Below are positions 52,937 through 60,971 of a DNA stretch of 64,000 nucleotides, piece after piece. The notes beneath the pieces were generated by a model. That model saw only the letters and a program-made list of their open reading frames with translations. It was not told the origin of the DNA and ran no database searches. The first letter of the stretch is position 1. Each line of letters opens with the position of its first letter. The translations under genes and the position numbers were made by a program. Source of the DNA: Chitinophagales bacterium (GTDB lineage: Bacteria; Bacteroidota; Bacteroidia; Chitinophagales; Saprospiraceae); NCBI GenBank assembly GCA_013298955.1, contig JAAFJT010000009.1, forward strand, positions 17,243 to 81,242, written 5' to 3'.

Positions 52937-53836
52937 ATGTATTTATTAAAAATCTTACAGGTAAGCCTTATTTTGCTTCCTGCAATTAGTTTGGGGCAAT
53001 TGCGCATCCCACGCGACACCTTATTGAAGGTGTATGACCATAAAACCATCCTTTTATTAAGCAATGGGGTGATGCAAGAGGGGCAAATGCAAAAACGTTC
53101 TTTATTTAGCAATCCCCTCAAAAGAGCCGTGCGGGCAGACCCAACTGCTCATGCGACCTTTAAAAAGGCAAATTTACAATTATTTGGCGGTGCGCTTTTA
53201 ACGGGTTTGAGCGTTCCTACACTCACTCTGGGACTTATCAACTTGCAGGGGAGCCGTTCTATGAGTCAAAACGAAGCAACGGCATGGACGCTTGGCAGTG
53301 CCATCGCCTTCGGCTTGGGTTTGAAGATGATAACTAAAGCGGCTGATGGATTTCAAGAAAGCGTTTGGCAATATAATCGCAATTCGATTTTAATCGGTTT
53401 AAACGCCTATAAGGATAGCACGAACCAAGCCCAAATCACCCGAAGTTATGAACGAAATGCCATTCGACGCACCAGTTTTGGGTTTTATCAGAATGGACGC
53501 TATGAAACGGCAGATATTTTTGGTTTTAATGACCCTTTAAAAAATCGATTGCGCCCCAATAGTGCCGCTTATAGCCTCTATCAACGCGGCAGTTTTTATC
53601 GGAATGTAGGCAACGTGTTAGCTTGTGCGAGCATTGCGAACAGTATCTATACTTTTTCCCGATTCCAAAATCCCAACCATTTTAATCGAACAACGGTTCA
53701 AGACGAATTAACAAGATTTTTTGTAAGCAATGTGTTAATATGGGTAAGTACCATGTTTACCGTTCGGGGAGATGATGAAATCCAACGCGCCGTTTGGTTT
53801 TACAATCGAGATGTCTTTGTAAACGGCGTATTTTAA
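52937..53836 (+). CDS. Membrane-associated protein of unknown function
   Basis: 299 residues with a signal peptide (MYLLKILQVSLILLPAISLGQ). I do not recognise a family. Two halves show a weak internal repeat: hydrophobic stretches LFGGALLTGLSVPTLTLGLI and NVLACASIANSIYTFSRF come first in each half, and both halves end with a similar signature (FQESVWQYNRN and IQRAVWFYNRD). This suggests an old duplication or a repeat fold in the outer membrane or periplasm. It stands alone between repeat elements. Confidence 0.65.
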   Translation: MYLLKILQVSLILLPAISLGQLRIPRDTLLKVYDHKTILLLSNGVMQEGQMQKRSLFSNPLKRAVRADPTAHATFKKANLQLFGGALLTGLSVPTLTLGLINLQGSRSMSQNEATAWTLGSAIAFGLGLKMITKAADGFQESVWQYNRNSILIGLNAYKDSTNQAQITRSYERNAIRRTSFGFYQNGRYETADIFGFNDPLKNRLRPNSAAYSLYQRGSFYRNVGNVLACASIANSIYTFSRFQNPNHFNRTTVQDELTRFFVSNVLIWVSTMFTVRGDDEIQRAVWFYNRDVFVNGVF

Positions 53837-53852
53837 CTCATTTCGGAATCCA

Positions 53853-54004
53853 TACTTTGTGCTGGGTGGTTTTGCGATACAATGGGAACGCGGATGACGC
53901 GGATGGGGCGAATTTTCACGGATTTTTTTTGAAAATCCGTGAAAATTCGCTCCATCCGCGTCATCCGTGTTCCCATTGTATCCAAAACCACCCGACGCAA
54001 AGTA
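53853..54004. repeat. CGCGGAT-family foldback with GGGTGGTTTTG boundary
   Basis: About 152 bp, nearly perfect. Arms run TACTTTGTGCTGGGTGGTTT, then GCGATACAATGGGAACGCGG and ATGACGCGGATGGGGCG, with complement ending CCACCCGACGCAAAGTA. It lies between convergent genes, next to a second small hairpin (54007-54035). Confidence 0.88.
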
Positions 54005-54006
54005 CA

Positions 54007-54035
54007 GTTTCGGAAAATTGGAAATTTTCCGAAAC
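54007..54035. terminator. Hairpin beside the M23 peptidase end
   Basis: GTTTCGGAAAATT pairs with AATTTTCCGAAAC. It lies between convergent genes, 20 bases past the M23 peptidase stop. Confidence 0.6.
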
Positions 54036-54054
54036 TTGCTTCAAAAGATTTTGG

Positions 54055-55026
54055 TTAAAATTTAATATACGATTTTGGATTCATTGGCACCCCATTTTGC
54101 CACAATTCAAAATGCAAATGAGGTCCCGAAGTCTGCTCTCCGGTGTTCCCAATCACAGCGATTGGCTCTCCCATTTGTACTTTTTCGCCCACTTTTTTCA
54201 AATTTCGCGCATTATGTTTGTAAAATGTGACGATATTATGGGCATGTTGAACACAAATTGTGTTGCCCGTCTCCTGCGTCCAATCCGACAAAACCACAAA
54301 ACCGTCCGCCGCAACTTGCACAGGCGTATTTTTAGGCGCGACAATATCCACTCCAAAATGTTTTTGTTGGATGTCAAATAATAAACTAATCGTACCTTGT
54401 ACAGGCATATTAAAAACAATTGGTTTTAAGTTATTTTTATCATTTGCTGAAATATCCGTTAATGCCCCCATTTTAGGCGTATCATTGAGGTCTTTTTGGA
54501 AAAAATGACCTGCTGACACCTTTTTGCGCAACGCCAATTCCGTTTCAGAAGGGTCGATTTCCATCAAACTATCGGGGATTTTATCAAAATCCATCGGCAC
54601 TTTATCCAAAGATTCGACATCGCCCACTAATAATTTTTTGAAATGGCGATTATACGTATCTTGCGCTTTGGTTTTGCGTTCAAGCGCGTCTAACTGGTCG
54701 GAAAGCGCGTAAATCGCCCGCCCACTCGCGCCGCCATAACCGGGTAAATATTTTTTCAAAGGCGTAAGTACAATCATCGCCGAAACGAAAAGGGTCAAAC
54801 CGACTAAAATCGAACTCGTCCACACATACACATTCATCAAGGATAGGCGATAGGCTTTGATTTCTTCAAAGGTATCATTATTCATAATGGTAATTCTGTA
54901 ATAGGTATGTTGCGCTTTTTCAAGGATTTGTCGCCAACGCGTGAGCATTCGTTCCGAAAATTCGACCACTTCTTTGGCGGAGACCATCCGAAAAGGCATT
55001 TTTGAGGGTAAAGATTTCCAATCCAT
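54055..55026 (-). CDS. M23 family metallopeptidase (LytM-type)
   Basis: A 323-residue membrane-anchored cell-wall hydrolase or divisome/elongasome regulator. A transmembrane helix near residues 70-92 (VWTSSILVGLTLFVSAMIVL) is followed by a coiled stretch and the LytM domain. Zinc ligands are in HFGVDIVAP (His, Asp) and the final GPHLHFELWQNG (H-x-H). Both halves of the active site are present, so it is probably catalytic. It has a good promoter and is divergent from sprE. Confidence 0.9.
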   Translation of the reverse strand: MDWKSLPSKMPFRMVSAKEVVEFSERMLTRWRQILEKAQHTYYRITIMNNDTFEEIKAYRLSLMNVYVWTSSILVGLTLFVSAMIVLTPLKKYLPGYGGASGRAIYALSDQLDALERKTKAQDTYNRHFKKLLVGDVESLDKVPMDFDKIPDSLMEIDPSETELALRKKVSAGHFFQKDLNDTPKMGALTDISANDKNNLKPIVFNMPVQGTISLLFDIQQKHFGVDIVAPKNTPVQVAADGFVVLSDWTQETGNTICVQHAHNIVTFYKHNARNLKKVGEKVQMGEPIAVIGNTGEQTSGPHLHFELWQNGVPMNPKSYIKF

Positions 55027-55067
55027 GCTTGTTAAAATTAGGGTGCGGTAAAATAATTTTGTCCTTC

Positions 55068-55098
55068 CAAAAGTATTAAGAGGTCGATTGCCTACAAA
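55068..55098 (-). promoter_or_regulatory. Promoter of the M23 peptidase gene
   Basis: Minus-strand TACTTTTG (55068-55075) with TTTG at 55095-55098, 19 bases apart; the -7 element is 42 bases before the start. Confidence 0.6.
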
Positions 55099-55166
55099 TT
55101 TGTTGAGTTTGGCTCAATTTTTCGCCAATACAGCTTATTTCTATCTCATTTTTCAGTCCTATAACA

Positions 55167-57537
55167 ATGAATATGCGTCTTGCAACACTGATTTTAGTAT
55201 TTTTGACGGTTTCCGCTTGCGTTTCCACCCGCAAAAAAGGAGAAGCCTCTCGGTTTTCCAAAGCCTATCACAATGTAACAGGCAAATATAATGGTTTTTT
55301 TAATGCCAATATCCTTTTGCAAGAAAGCATTGATAAATTGAATGCGCAACATCGAGATAATTACAACAAATTGTTGGATGTCTATCCGTATTTGGCGGTG
55401 GATAATCCCAAAGCCGTGTCCCCTGATTTGGATAAAGCCATTGAAAAGGTGGCGGTGGTTGCCACCGTGCATCGGGTTGGACATTGGACGGATGATTCGT
55501 ACTTATTGTTGGGTCGGGCGCAATTTTTAAAACAAGATTTTGAGTCTGCCGAAGAAACGTTTGGTTTTTTGACGGAGGAGTATAATCCAAGTAACATTAA
55601 GGCGAAAGACCCGTAAAAAAGAAAAAGTGCGGGCGGCGTATATTTTGGCGCAATTGCATCAACGGGCGAATCGGAATGAACAGGCATTTACGGCATTTGA
55701 TAAGGTGTTGGATTACGCGCCGATGTATGAAATGGAGTTTAATGCCCGTTTAAACATGGCTTTAAATGGTAATACGACGAATGATGTGGCGGTTGCTGGT
55801 TTGAATCGGATGGCGAAAGATTTTAAAAATCAAGAATATTTAGACCAGATTTATTTCGCTTTGGGTCAATTATCATTGAAAAATGGCAAAAAAGTAGAGG
55901 GAATCCAGTATTTGGAAAAAGCATTGGCGACTGGTGGTAGCAATCCTTCTGTGAAGGCAGAGGCGTATTATACATTGGCAAAATCGTATTATGAATCTGA
56001 AAACTATGTTAAGGCAAAAATGTACTATGACAGCACTGCCATTGCCTTAGATAAATCGGATACGCGGAAAGAGGAAGTCAAAAATTATGCTGAAAATTTG
56101 ACCGAAATTGCGCAAAATATTTCGATTATTGAATTGAAAGACAGTCTTTTACGCATTAGTAATATGTCTCCAAAAGAGCAAAGAGGTTTGGCTGCCCGAA
56201 TCAAAAAAAATCAAGATGACGCGGCATTAGCGGCTTTGATGAAGTTATCCGCACCTGAAACGGGCGCGAAAACTTTTGACAAAAGGGGGACAGGTGATTT
56301 TGCAACGGCGGGTTCAGATGGCGGCGGGTATGCTGCACAATCTTCTTTTTTTGCGTATAATCCCGAAAGTGTGCGCAAAGGGAAGCGCGAATTTGAAAAA
56401 AGATGGGGTATTGAACGCAAATTGGAAGATAATTGGCGGCGGTCGAATCGCCGCGCTACAAGTGGCGCGACGGTTGCGGATAACTCAGATGCTGGTTCGA
56501 GTACGCTTTCCGAGAAGGAAGTCAATGCAATTTTGAAGGATGTGCCGCGCAGTCAAGAAGAAATTGAATCGGCAAAGAATCAAGTGGCGGATGCGATGTT
56601 TCAACTCGGCGTTTTGTACCATGATAAGTTGAAAAATTACAAAAAAGCGATTGATATATTGGAAAAATATAACACGCGTTTTCCTGCGGGCAAGGAGGAA
56701 TTGACGGCTTGGTATTATCTTTATTTATCACACATGGATTTGGGCGAAAAGGCAAAAGCGCAATCGTATTATGATAAAATCCAAACGAAATATGCGGATT
56801 CTAATTATGCAAAAGTGTTGCGCGACCCGAATGCATTGCAAAATAAGGATGAACAAAAAGTGGAACGATATTATGATTCTACCTATGTGATTTTTTCAAA
56901 AGGACAGTATAAAGAAGCGGCGGAAAAGATTATTGCAGCAGAACAATTGTTTGGCGGCATACATCCATTTAAAGCAAAATTTGCATTGATGAATGCCATG
57001 TGTTTGGGTAATTTGAAAGGTAAAACCGAGTATATCAATGCTTTACGCGAAGTCGTAGGTCGATTTGGGGCGCAGCCCGAAGGCAAAAAAGCGAGTGAAA
57101 TATTACAAATTTTGTCTAATGCAACCACCATACTTGAACCCGAAAAACAGCCTGAAACAACGGGTAGCCCTTTCAAAAACATGGATGAATCGCCTCATTT
57201 TGTGATGGTTTTGGCGGAAAAAACCATTTCTTTGGAGGATGCCAAAGTGGGCGTTTCGGATTATAATAGCAAATATCATCGATTGGACGATTTGCGCTTG
57301 TCGAGTATTTTCTTGGATTCGGATGCGGAAATCGCGGTTTTGTTGGTGCGCAAATTCAGCAATAAGGCGGCGGCATTGGCTTATACGGATGGCGTGAGCA
57401 AAAATAAAGCGGATTTTTTGCCCATAAATGCCAAATATCAGATTTTTGCGATTCATCAAGACAATTATAGAGAGGTGATTAAGCAAAAATCAGTGGTGGA
57501 TTATGCCAAATTTTATGAGTCGAATTATAAAAAATAG
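55167..57537 (+). pseudogene. sprE: SprE/PorW T9SS lipoprotein with a single-base frameshift
   Basis: A TPR lipoprotein needed for type IX secretion (SprE in Flavobacterium, PorW in Porphyromonas). The first frame (55167-55616) has a lipobox VSAC, then YHNVTGKYNGFFNAN and RDNYNKLLDVYPYLAVDNP, and stops after KAKDP. The second frame (from about 55612) continues with KKEKVRAAYILAQLHQRANR through TPR helices to SVVDYAKFYESNYKK. Removing one C from the CCC at about 55610-55612 joins them as KAKDRKKEKVRAAY, about 790 residues. The rest looks intact, so this may be a sequencing error or a recent mutation. T9SS substrates elsewhere in the window imply a working system. Confidence 0.82.
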
Positions 57538-57597
57538 AGGTACGGATTTTTAAAACACCTATATCCATTCGTATTAAAAATTATCGTAAATCGATAC

Positions 57598-57630
57598 AAC
57601 CTTTGGAGGGTTTCAAACCCTCCAAAGGTT
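57598..57630. repeat. GGAGGGTTT hairpin after sprE
   Basis: Perfect hairpin AACCTTTGGAGGGTTT/complement, 60 bases past the sprE stop; TAATCAATAATCAAT follows. Confidence 0.8.
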
Positions 57631-57679
57631 TGCTAATCAATAATCAATCGACCTGCATTCCTATTCAAATATATTTTAA

Positions 57680-58600
57680 ATGAAATCATTTCTTTTACCG
57701 ATTCTAATGCTTTATTCTATGGTCTCAGAAGCCCTTCCACCTTTGTCGGATACTGCCTTGATTCGTCAACACTTAACTGTATTGACCAAAACACCGATGC
57801 CGCGTATGTACAATCAAATTGCACAACTCGATGAAACAGCCGCTTTTATACAATCTATTTTTGCATTATATGCAGATTCCGTGATGATTCAACCTTATGT
57901 TGAAAATAAGTTGACCTATAAAAATGTCATCGCCTCTTTTGGGACGCAACATGCCAAACGCATCATCGTCGGCGCACATTACGACGTGTGTGATAGGCAA
58001 CCGGGCGCGGATGATAATGCAAGCGGCATTGTCGGACTTTTGGAATTGGCGCGGTTGCTCAAAGGACAACCGTTGACCTGTCGCATTGATTTGGTTGCCT
58101 ATTCATTGGAAGAACCGCCGTATTTTCGGACGGAATTGATGGGCAGTTATATTCATGCTGAGTCTTTGGCAAAACAAAAAGTACCTGTTTTGGGCATGGT
58201 TTGCCTCGAAATGATTGGTTATTTCAAGGATGAGCCGCATACCCAAAAATATCCAATTGGTTTATTATCAATGGTTTATGGCAATAAAGGCGATTATATT
58301 ACCTTAGTTCGGAAGTTTGGAGCAGGTGCTTTTGCGCGACAATTTTCTAAACAATTTATCAATGCACAAACCATTAAAACCAAAACATTTGTTGGATTTT
58401 CATGGTTGCAAGGCATTGATTATTCGGATCATTTGAATTATTGGAAATTTGGATATAGCGCGTTGATGATTACCGATACTTCGTTTTTTAGAAATCCGAA
58501 TTATCATCAACCAACGGATAAGATGGAAACATTGGATTTAAATCGTATGTCAAAAGTCATCGATGCTGTTTTTTTAGCCTTGAAATACTTCGGAAAATAA
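57680..58600 (+). CDS. M28 family metallopeptidase
   Basis: A 306-residue exported zinc peptidase (signal peptide ending SEALP). Zinc and catalytic motifs are in VGAHYDVCDRQPGADDNASGI (His, Asp), SLEEPPYFRTELMGS (Glu pair), MVCLEMIGYF and the final FRNPNYHQPTDKMETL (His). Compact M28 members often act as aminopeptidases or glutaminyl cyclase-like enzymes; the exact activity is unknown. It is unrelated in detail to the larger M28 enzyme at 11073. The stop codon is directly followed by the 128-bp element. Confidence 0.87.
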   Translation: MKSFLLPILMLYSMVSEALPPLSDTALIRQHLTVLTKTPMPRMYNQIAQLDETAAFIQSIFALYADSVMIQPYVENKLTYKNVIASFGTQHAKRIIVGAHYDVCDRQPGADDNASGIVGLLELARLLKGQPLTCRIDLVAYSLEEPPYFRTELMGSYIHAESLAKQKVPVLGMVCLEMIGYFKDEPHTQKYPIGLLSMVYGNKGDYITLVRKFGAGAFARQFSKQFINAQTIKTKTFVGFSWLQGIDYSDHLNYWKFGYSALMITDTSFFRNPNYHQPTDKMETLDLNRMSKVIDAVFLALKYFGK

Positions 58601-58601
58601 C

Positions 58602-58729
58602 AAGTAGTTGAATCAAAATAAACTATCAAAATTCAACTCATTGATAATCAACGGATTCGTATCGAATCAAGGTCGGCGAGGTTACAACCTCGCCGACCTT
58701 TTGGATCGGTTCTTTCCATTGAACTACTT
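58602..58729. repeat. 128-bp element, variant core (copy C)
   Basis: Exactly 128 bp between AAGTAGTTGAAT and ATTGAACTACTT, starting two bases after a stop codon. It has TTGATAATCAA (58641-58651), but the core hairpin is AAGGTCGGCGAGGTT/complement (58669-58700) instead of the GGAGGGTTT hairpin. The same core hairpin stands alone at 63961. The rest of the gap (to 58811) is AT-rich. Confidence 0.75.
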
Positions 58730-58811
58730 ATTATGAATTTTACATAGTCACAGTTGTACTTTTTTGGGTTTTCTATGTTTAAAAAATGCAACTTTGCACT
58801 TTTGTTATTTA

Positions 58812-58930
58812 GGGGTTTGAATTAGGATTTTTAAGATTTTAAGGATGATTAGGATTGATTTTAAAGATTTAGAATCCTTAAAATCAATCCTAATCATCCT
58901 TAAAATCCCAAAAATCCTAATTCAAACCCA
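58812..58930. repeat. AGGATT-word foldback (copy 3)
   Basis: About 119 bp; arms GGGTTTGAATTAGGATTTTT and complement, with AAGGATGATTAGGATTGATT inside. It ends 24 bases before the flavin reductase gene. Confidence 0.85.
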
Positions 58931-58954
58931 TTATTTATAATTTTTAAAAATAAT

Positions 58955-60184
58955 ATGATTTCAACACAAACCCCTGTTTGCATTATCGGTGCGGGTCCTG
59001 GCGGCGCAACGACTTCTATTTTTTTATCAAAACAAAAAATTCCACATATTATCGTCGATAAAGACGTGTTTCCGCGCGATAAAATTTGTGGTGATGGGTT
59101 AGATTTGAAAGTGATGCGTGTTTTAAAACACATTGACCCGACGATTACGCCCGAAACGATATTTGGCAAGCAGCCCTTTTCGCGTTCTTGGGGAACCCGA
59201 TTTATAACACCCTCTGGCTATTACCGCGATATTGTTTGCAAACCGAAAGCAGATAGCCCTTTTCAATACCCAACTTTTTGTGTTTCAAAAAGATTCAATT
59301 TCGACCAATTTTTAGTCGATAAATTGGATAAAACGTATGCAGAAGTGCATTTTGGCACGAAAGCAACCAAAATTGAACGAAAAAATGGCGGAATTGAAGT
59401 CACCTTTGAAAAAGAAGGCAATGTTTATAAAACTTTTTGTAATTTAATTGTGGGCGCGGATGGAGACCATTCGGTCGTTTTGCGCGAATTGGATGAACGG
59501 AAAATTGACCGAAAACATTATGCCGCAGGCTTGCGCCAATATTGGAAAAATGTGGAGGGCATTCACGAAGATAAATTGATTGAAGTTTATTTCAAAAAAG
59601 AATATCCTGTGGGTTATTTTTGGATTTTTCCGTTGCCGAACAATGAAGCCAATGTCGGTTTTGGGATGTTGAGCGATATTGTTTCCAAACAAAAAGTAAA
59701 TTTAAAGGCGTGTATGCGGGATATTATTGAAAATGATGCGGTGATGTCCCCGCGTTTCAAAAATGCTACGCCTTTGGAAGAGATGAAAGGTTGGGGATTG
59801 CCGTTAGCGTCTCGGCAGAAAAAAGCGGCGGGCGATAATTATTTATTGGTCGGCGATGCGGCTTCTGCCATCAACCCTGTGACGGGCGAAGGGATTGGTA
59901 CGGCGATGGTTTCAGGGTTTGTAGCAGCGCGTTTCATTGCACATGCCATTCAAAATCAACGTTTTACAGAAGATGTTTTTAAAAATTATGATAGAGAAAT
60001 GACGCGCCGACTCCAATCGGAAATTAAAAATTTCAATTTTTTCATGTCGTTTCGATTTGAAAAATGGATCAATTGGTTTGTCGAAGTGGCGATACGCCTT
60101 CCTTTTATGTCCCAATATTTTGCCTACCAAAATCGCAATTGGTTGGATACGGCTTTCAATAAACCGATTGAAGTCAATATTTAA
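58955..60184 (+). CDS. Geranylgeranyl reductase-family FAD oxidoreductase
   Basis: A 409-residue flavoprotein of the geranylgeranyl reductase/halogenase-like family, which reduces prenyl chains or modifies related lipids and pigments. Seen: the dinucleotide motif VCIIGAGPGGATTSIFLSKQ, PRDKICGDGL, NLIVGADGDHSVV, GLRQYWKNVEG, and the second FAD site NYLLVGDAASAINPVTGEGIGTAM. No isoprenoid genes are beside it. A deleted copy follows at 60491. The substrate is not predictable from sequence alone. Confidence 0.85.
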   Translation: MISTQTPVCIIGAGPGGATTSIFLSKQKIPHIIVDKDVFPRDKICGDGLDLKVMRVLKHIDPTITPETIFGKQPFSRSWGTRFITPSGYYRDIVCKPKADSPFQYPTFCVSKRFNFDQFLVDKLDKTYAEVHFGTKATKIERKNGGIEVTFEKEGNVYKTFCNLIVGADGDHSVVLRELDERKIDRKHYAAGLRQYWKNVEGIHEDKLIEVYFKKEYPVGYFWIFPLPNNEANVGFGMLSDIVSKQKVNLKACMRDIIENDAVMSPRFKNATPLEEMKGWGLPLASRQKKAAGDNYLLVGDAASAINPVTGEGIGTAMVSGFVAARFIAHAIQNQRFTEDVFKNYDREMTRRLQSEIKNFNFFMSFRFEKWINWFVEVAIRLPFMSQYFAYQNRNWLDTAFNKPIEVNI

Positions 60185-60194
60185 ATTAATCGGT

Positions 60195-60292
60195 AACTAC
60201 TTAGCTGAATTAGGAATAAGGGAATTGAAAGGAATTAAGGATTCCTTTCAATTCCCTTATTCCTAATTCAAAGAGCGTATCGCTAAGTAGTT
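60195..60292. repeat. 98-bp element: AACTACTTAGC ends around AATTAGGA foldback
   Basis: Perfect 11-bp inverted ends AACTACTTAGC (60195-60205) and GCTAAGTAGTT (60282-60292) enclose a foldback of TGAATTAGGAATAAGGGAAT and complement (60206-60270). The ends are those of the 128-bp element, but the inside belongs to the AATTAGGA family. Confidence 0.8.
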
Positions 60293-60457
60293 AACCTAAG
60301 TTGCGCGGTAGGCGGCTTCGCCGCCCAAAAAAAAGGAGGTAATGGCGTGTGTGTTTTGTTTTTAAAATTTTGCTTTGCAAAATTTTAAAAACAAAACACA
60401 CACGCCATTAAAAAAACTTTTTGCCGCCGTAGGCGGCATTACCGCGCAACTTGGGTT
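60293..60457. repeat. AAGTTGCGCGGTA element (copy 3, complete)
   Basis: About 165 bp with ends AACCTAAGTTGCGCGGT and ACCGCGCAACTTGGGTT. Arms contain GGCGGCTTCGCCGCC on the left, GCCGCCGTAGGCGGC on the right, and an inner long stem GGCGTGTGTGTTTTGTTTTT with its complement. It abuts the 98-bp element and lies just before the broken reductase copy. Confidence 0.85.
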
Positions 60458-60490
60458 AGTTATATTAATCCTATAACTCTAAAAAATAGT

Positions 60491-60753
60491 ATGATTTCAA
60501 CTCAAATCCCCGTTTGTGTCATTGGTGCGATGCGGCTTCTGCCGTCAATCCTGCAACTGGGCAAGGGATTGATGCAGCAATGGTTTTAGGATTGATGGCG
60601 GCGCGTTTTATTGCACAAGCCGTTCAAAATCAAAATTTTACAGAAGCATCTTTTACAAAATATGATAAGGAAATGCAGCGTCGATTGCTGCCCGAAGTGA
60701 AATATTTCAATAAACTTTGGGATAGGATAGATGTACGAATTTCACGAATTTGA
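60491..60753 (+). pseudogene. Internally deleted copy of the flavin reductase
   Basis: The first 13 codons (MISTQIPVCVIGA) match the start of the gene at 58955 (MISTQTPVCIIGA). The sequence then jumps to the second FAD motif region, DAASAVNPATGQGIDAAMV, in another frame, and continues with ARFIAQAVQNQNFTEASFTKYDKEM like the parent (FIAHAIQNQRFTEDVFKNYDREM). About 0.87 kb is missing. The joint falls at GGTGCGATGCGGCTTC, where short homology (GCG/GATGCG) could have helped. It is not expected to be functional. Confidence 0.85.
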
Positions 60754-60801
60754 ATATCCCAATCCGTGAAATTCGTACATCTATCCTATCCCAAAACCAG
60801 C
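60716..60801. repeat. Foldback at the end of the broken reductase copy
   Basis: TTTGGGATAGGATAGATGTA with complement TACATCTATCCTATCCCAAA, then ACCAGCCAGCGCAAACT, which resembles the ACCACCCGACGCAAAGT boundary of the CGCGGAT family. It overlaps the 3' end of the pseudogene. Confidence 0.75.
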
Positions 60802-60971
60802 CAGCGCAAACTATCACTCAAAATATGAGCCTATTACGAGCCTTTGCTGCGCTCCCCTGCCTGTTACACAATTTTTTTTGAAATTTGCGTTGAATGGATT
60901 ACCTTTATCGGTTCAAAGTCATCAAAAAAACGTGTATGGCAAATGCTTTTTGTAAAAATCAACAATTAACT

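Noticed and set aside
52720..52989. Open frame starting MEGLKPSK
   Set aside because: The same residues appear wherever the GGAGGGTTT hairpin is read in this frame (also 10851, 31429). It is repeat DNA, not a gene.
55605..55627. Programmed ribosomal frameshift in sprE/porW
   Set aside because: No standard slippery heptamer sits in the right frame; a simple base insertion explains the break better.
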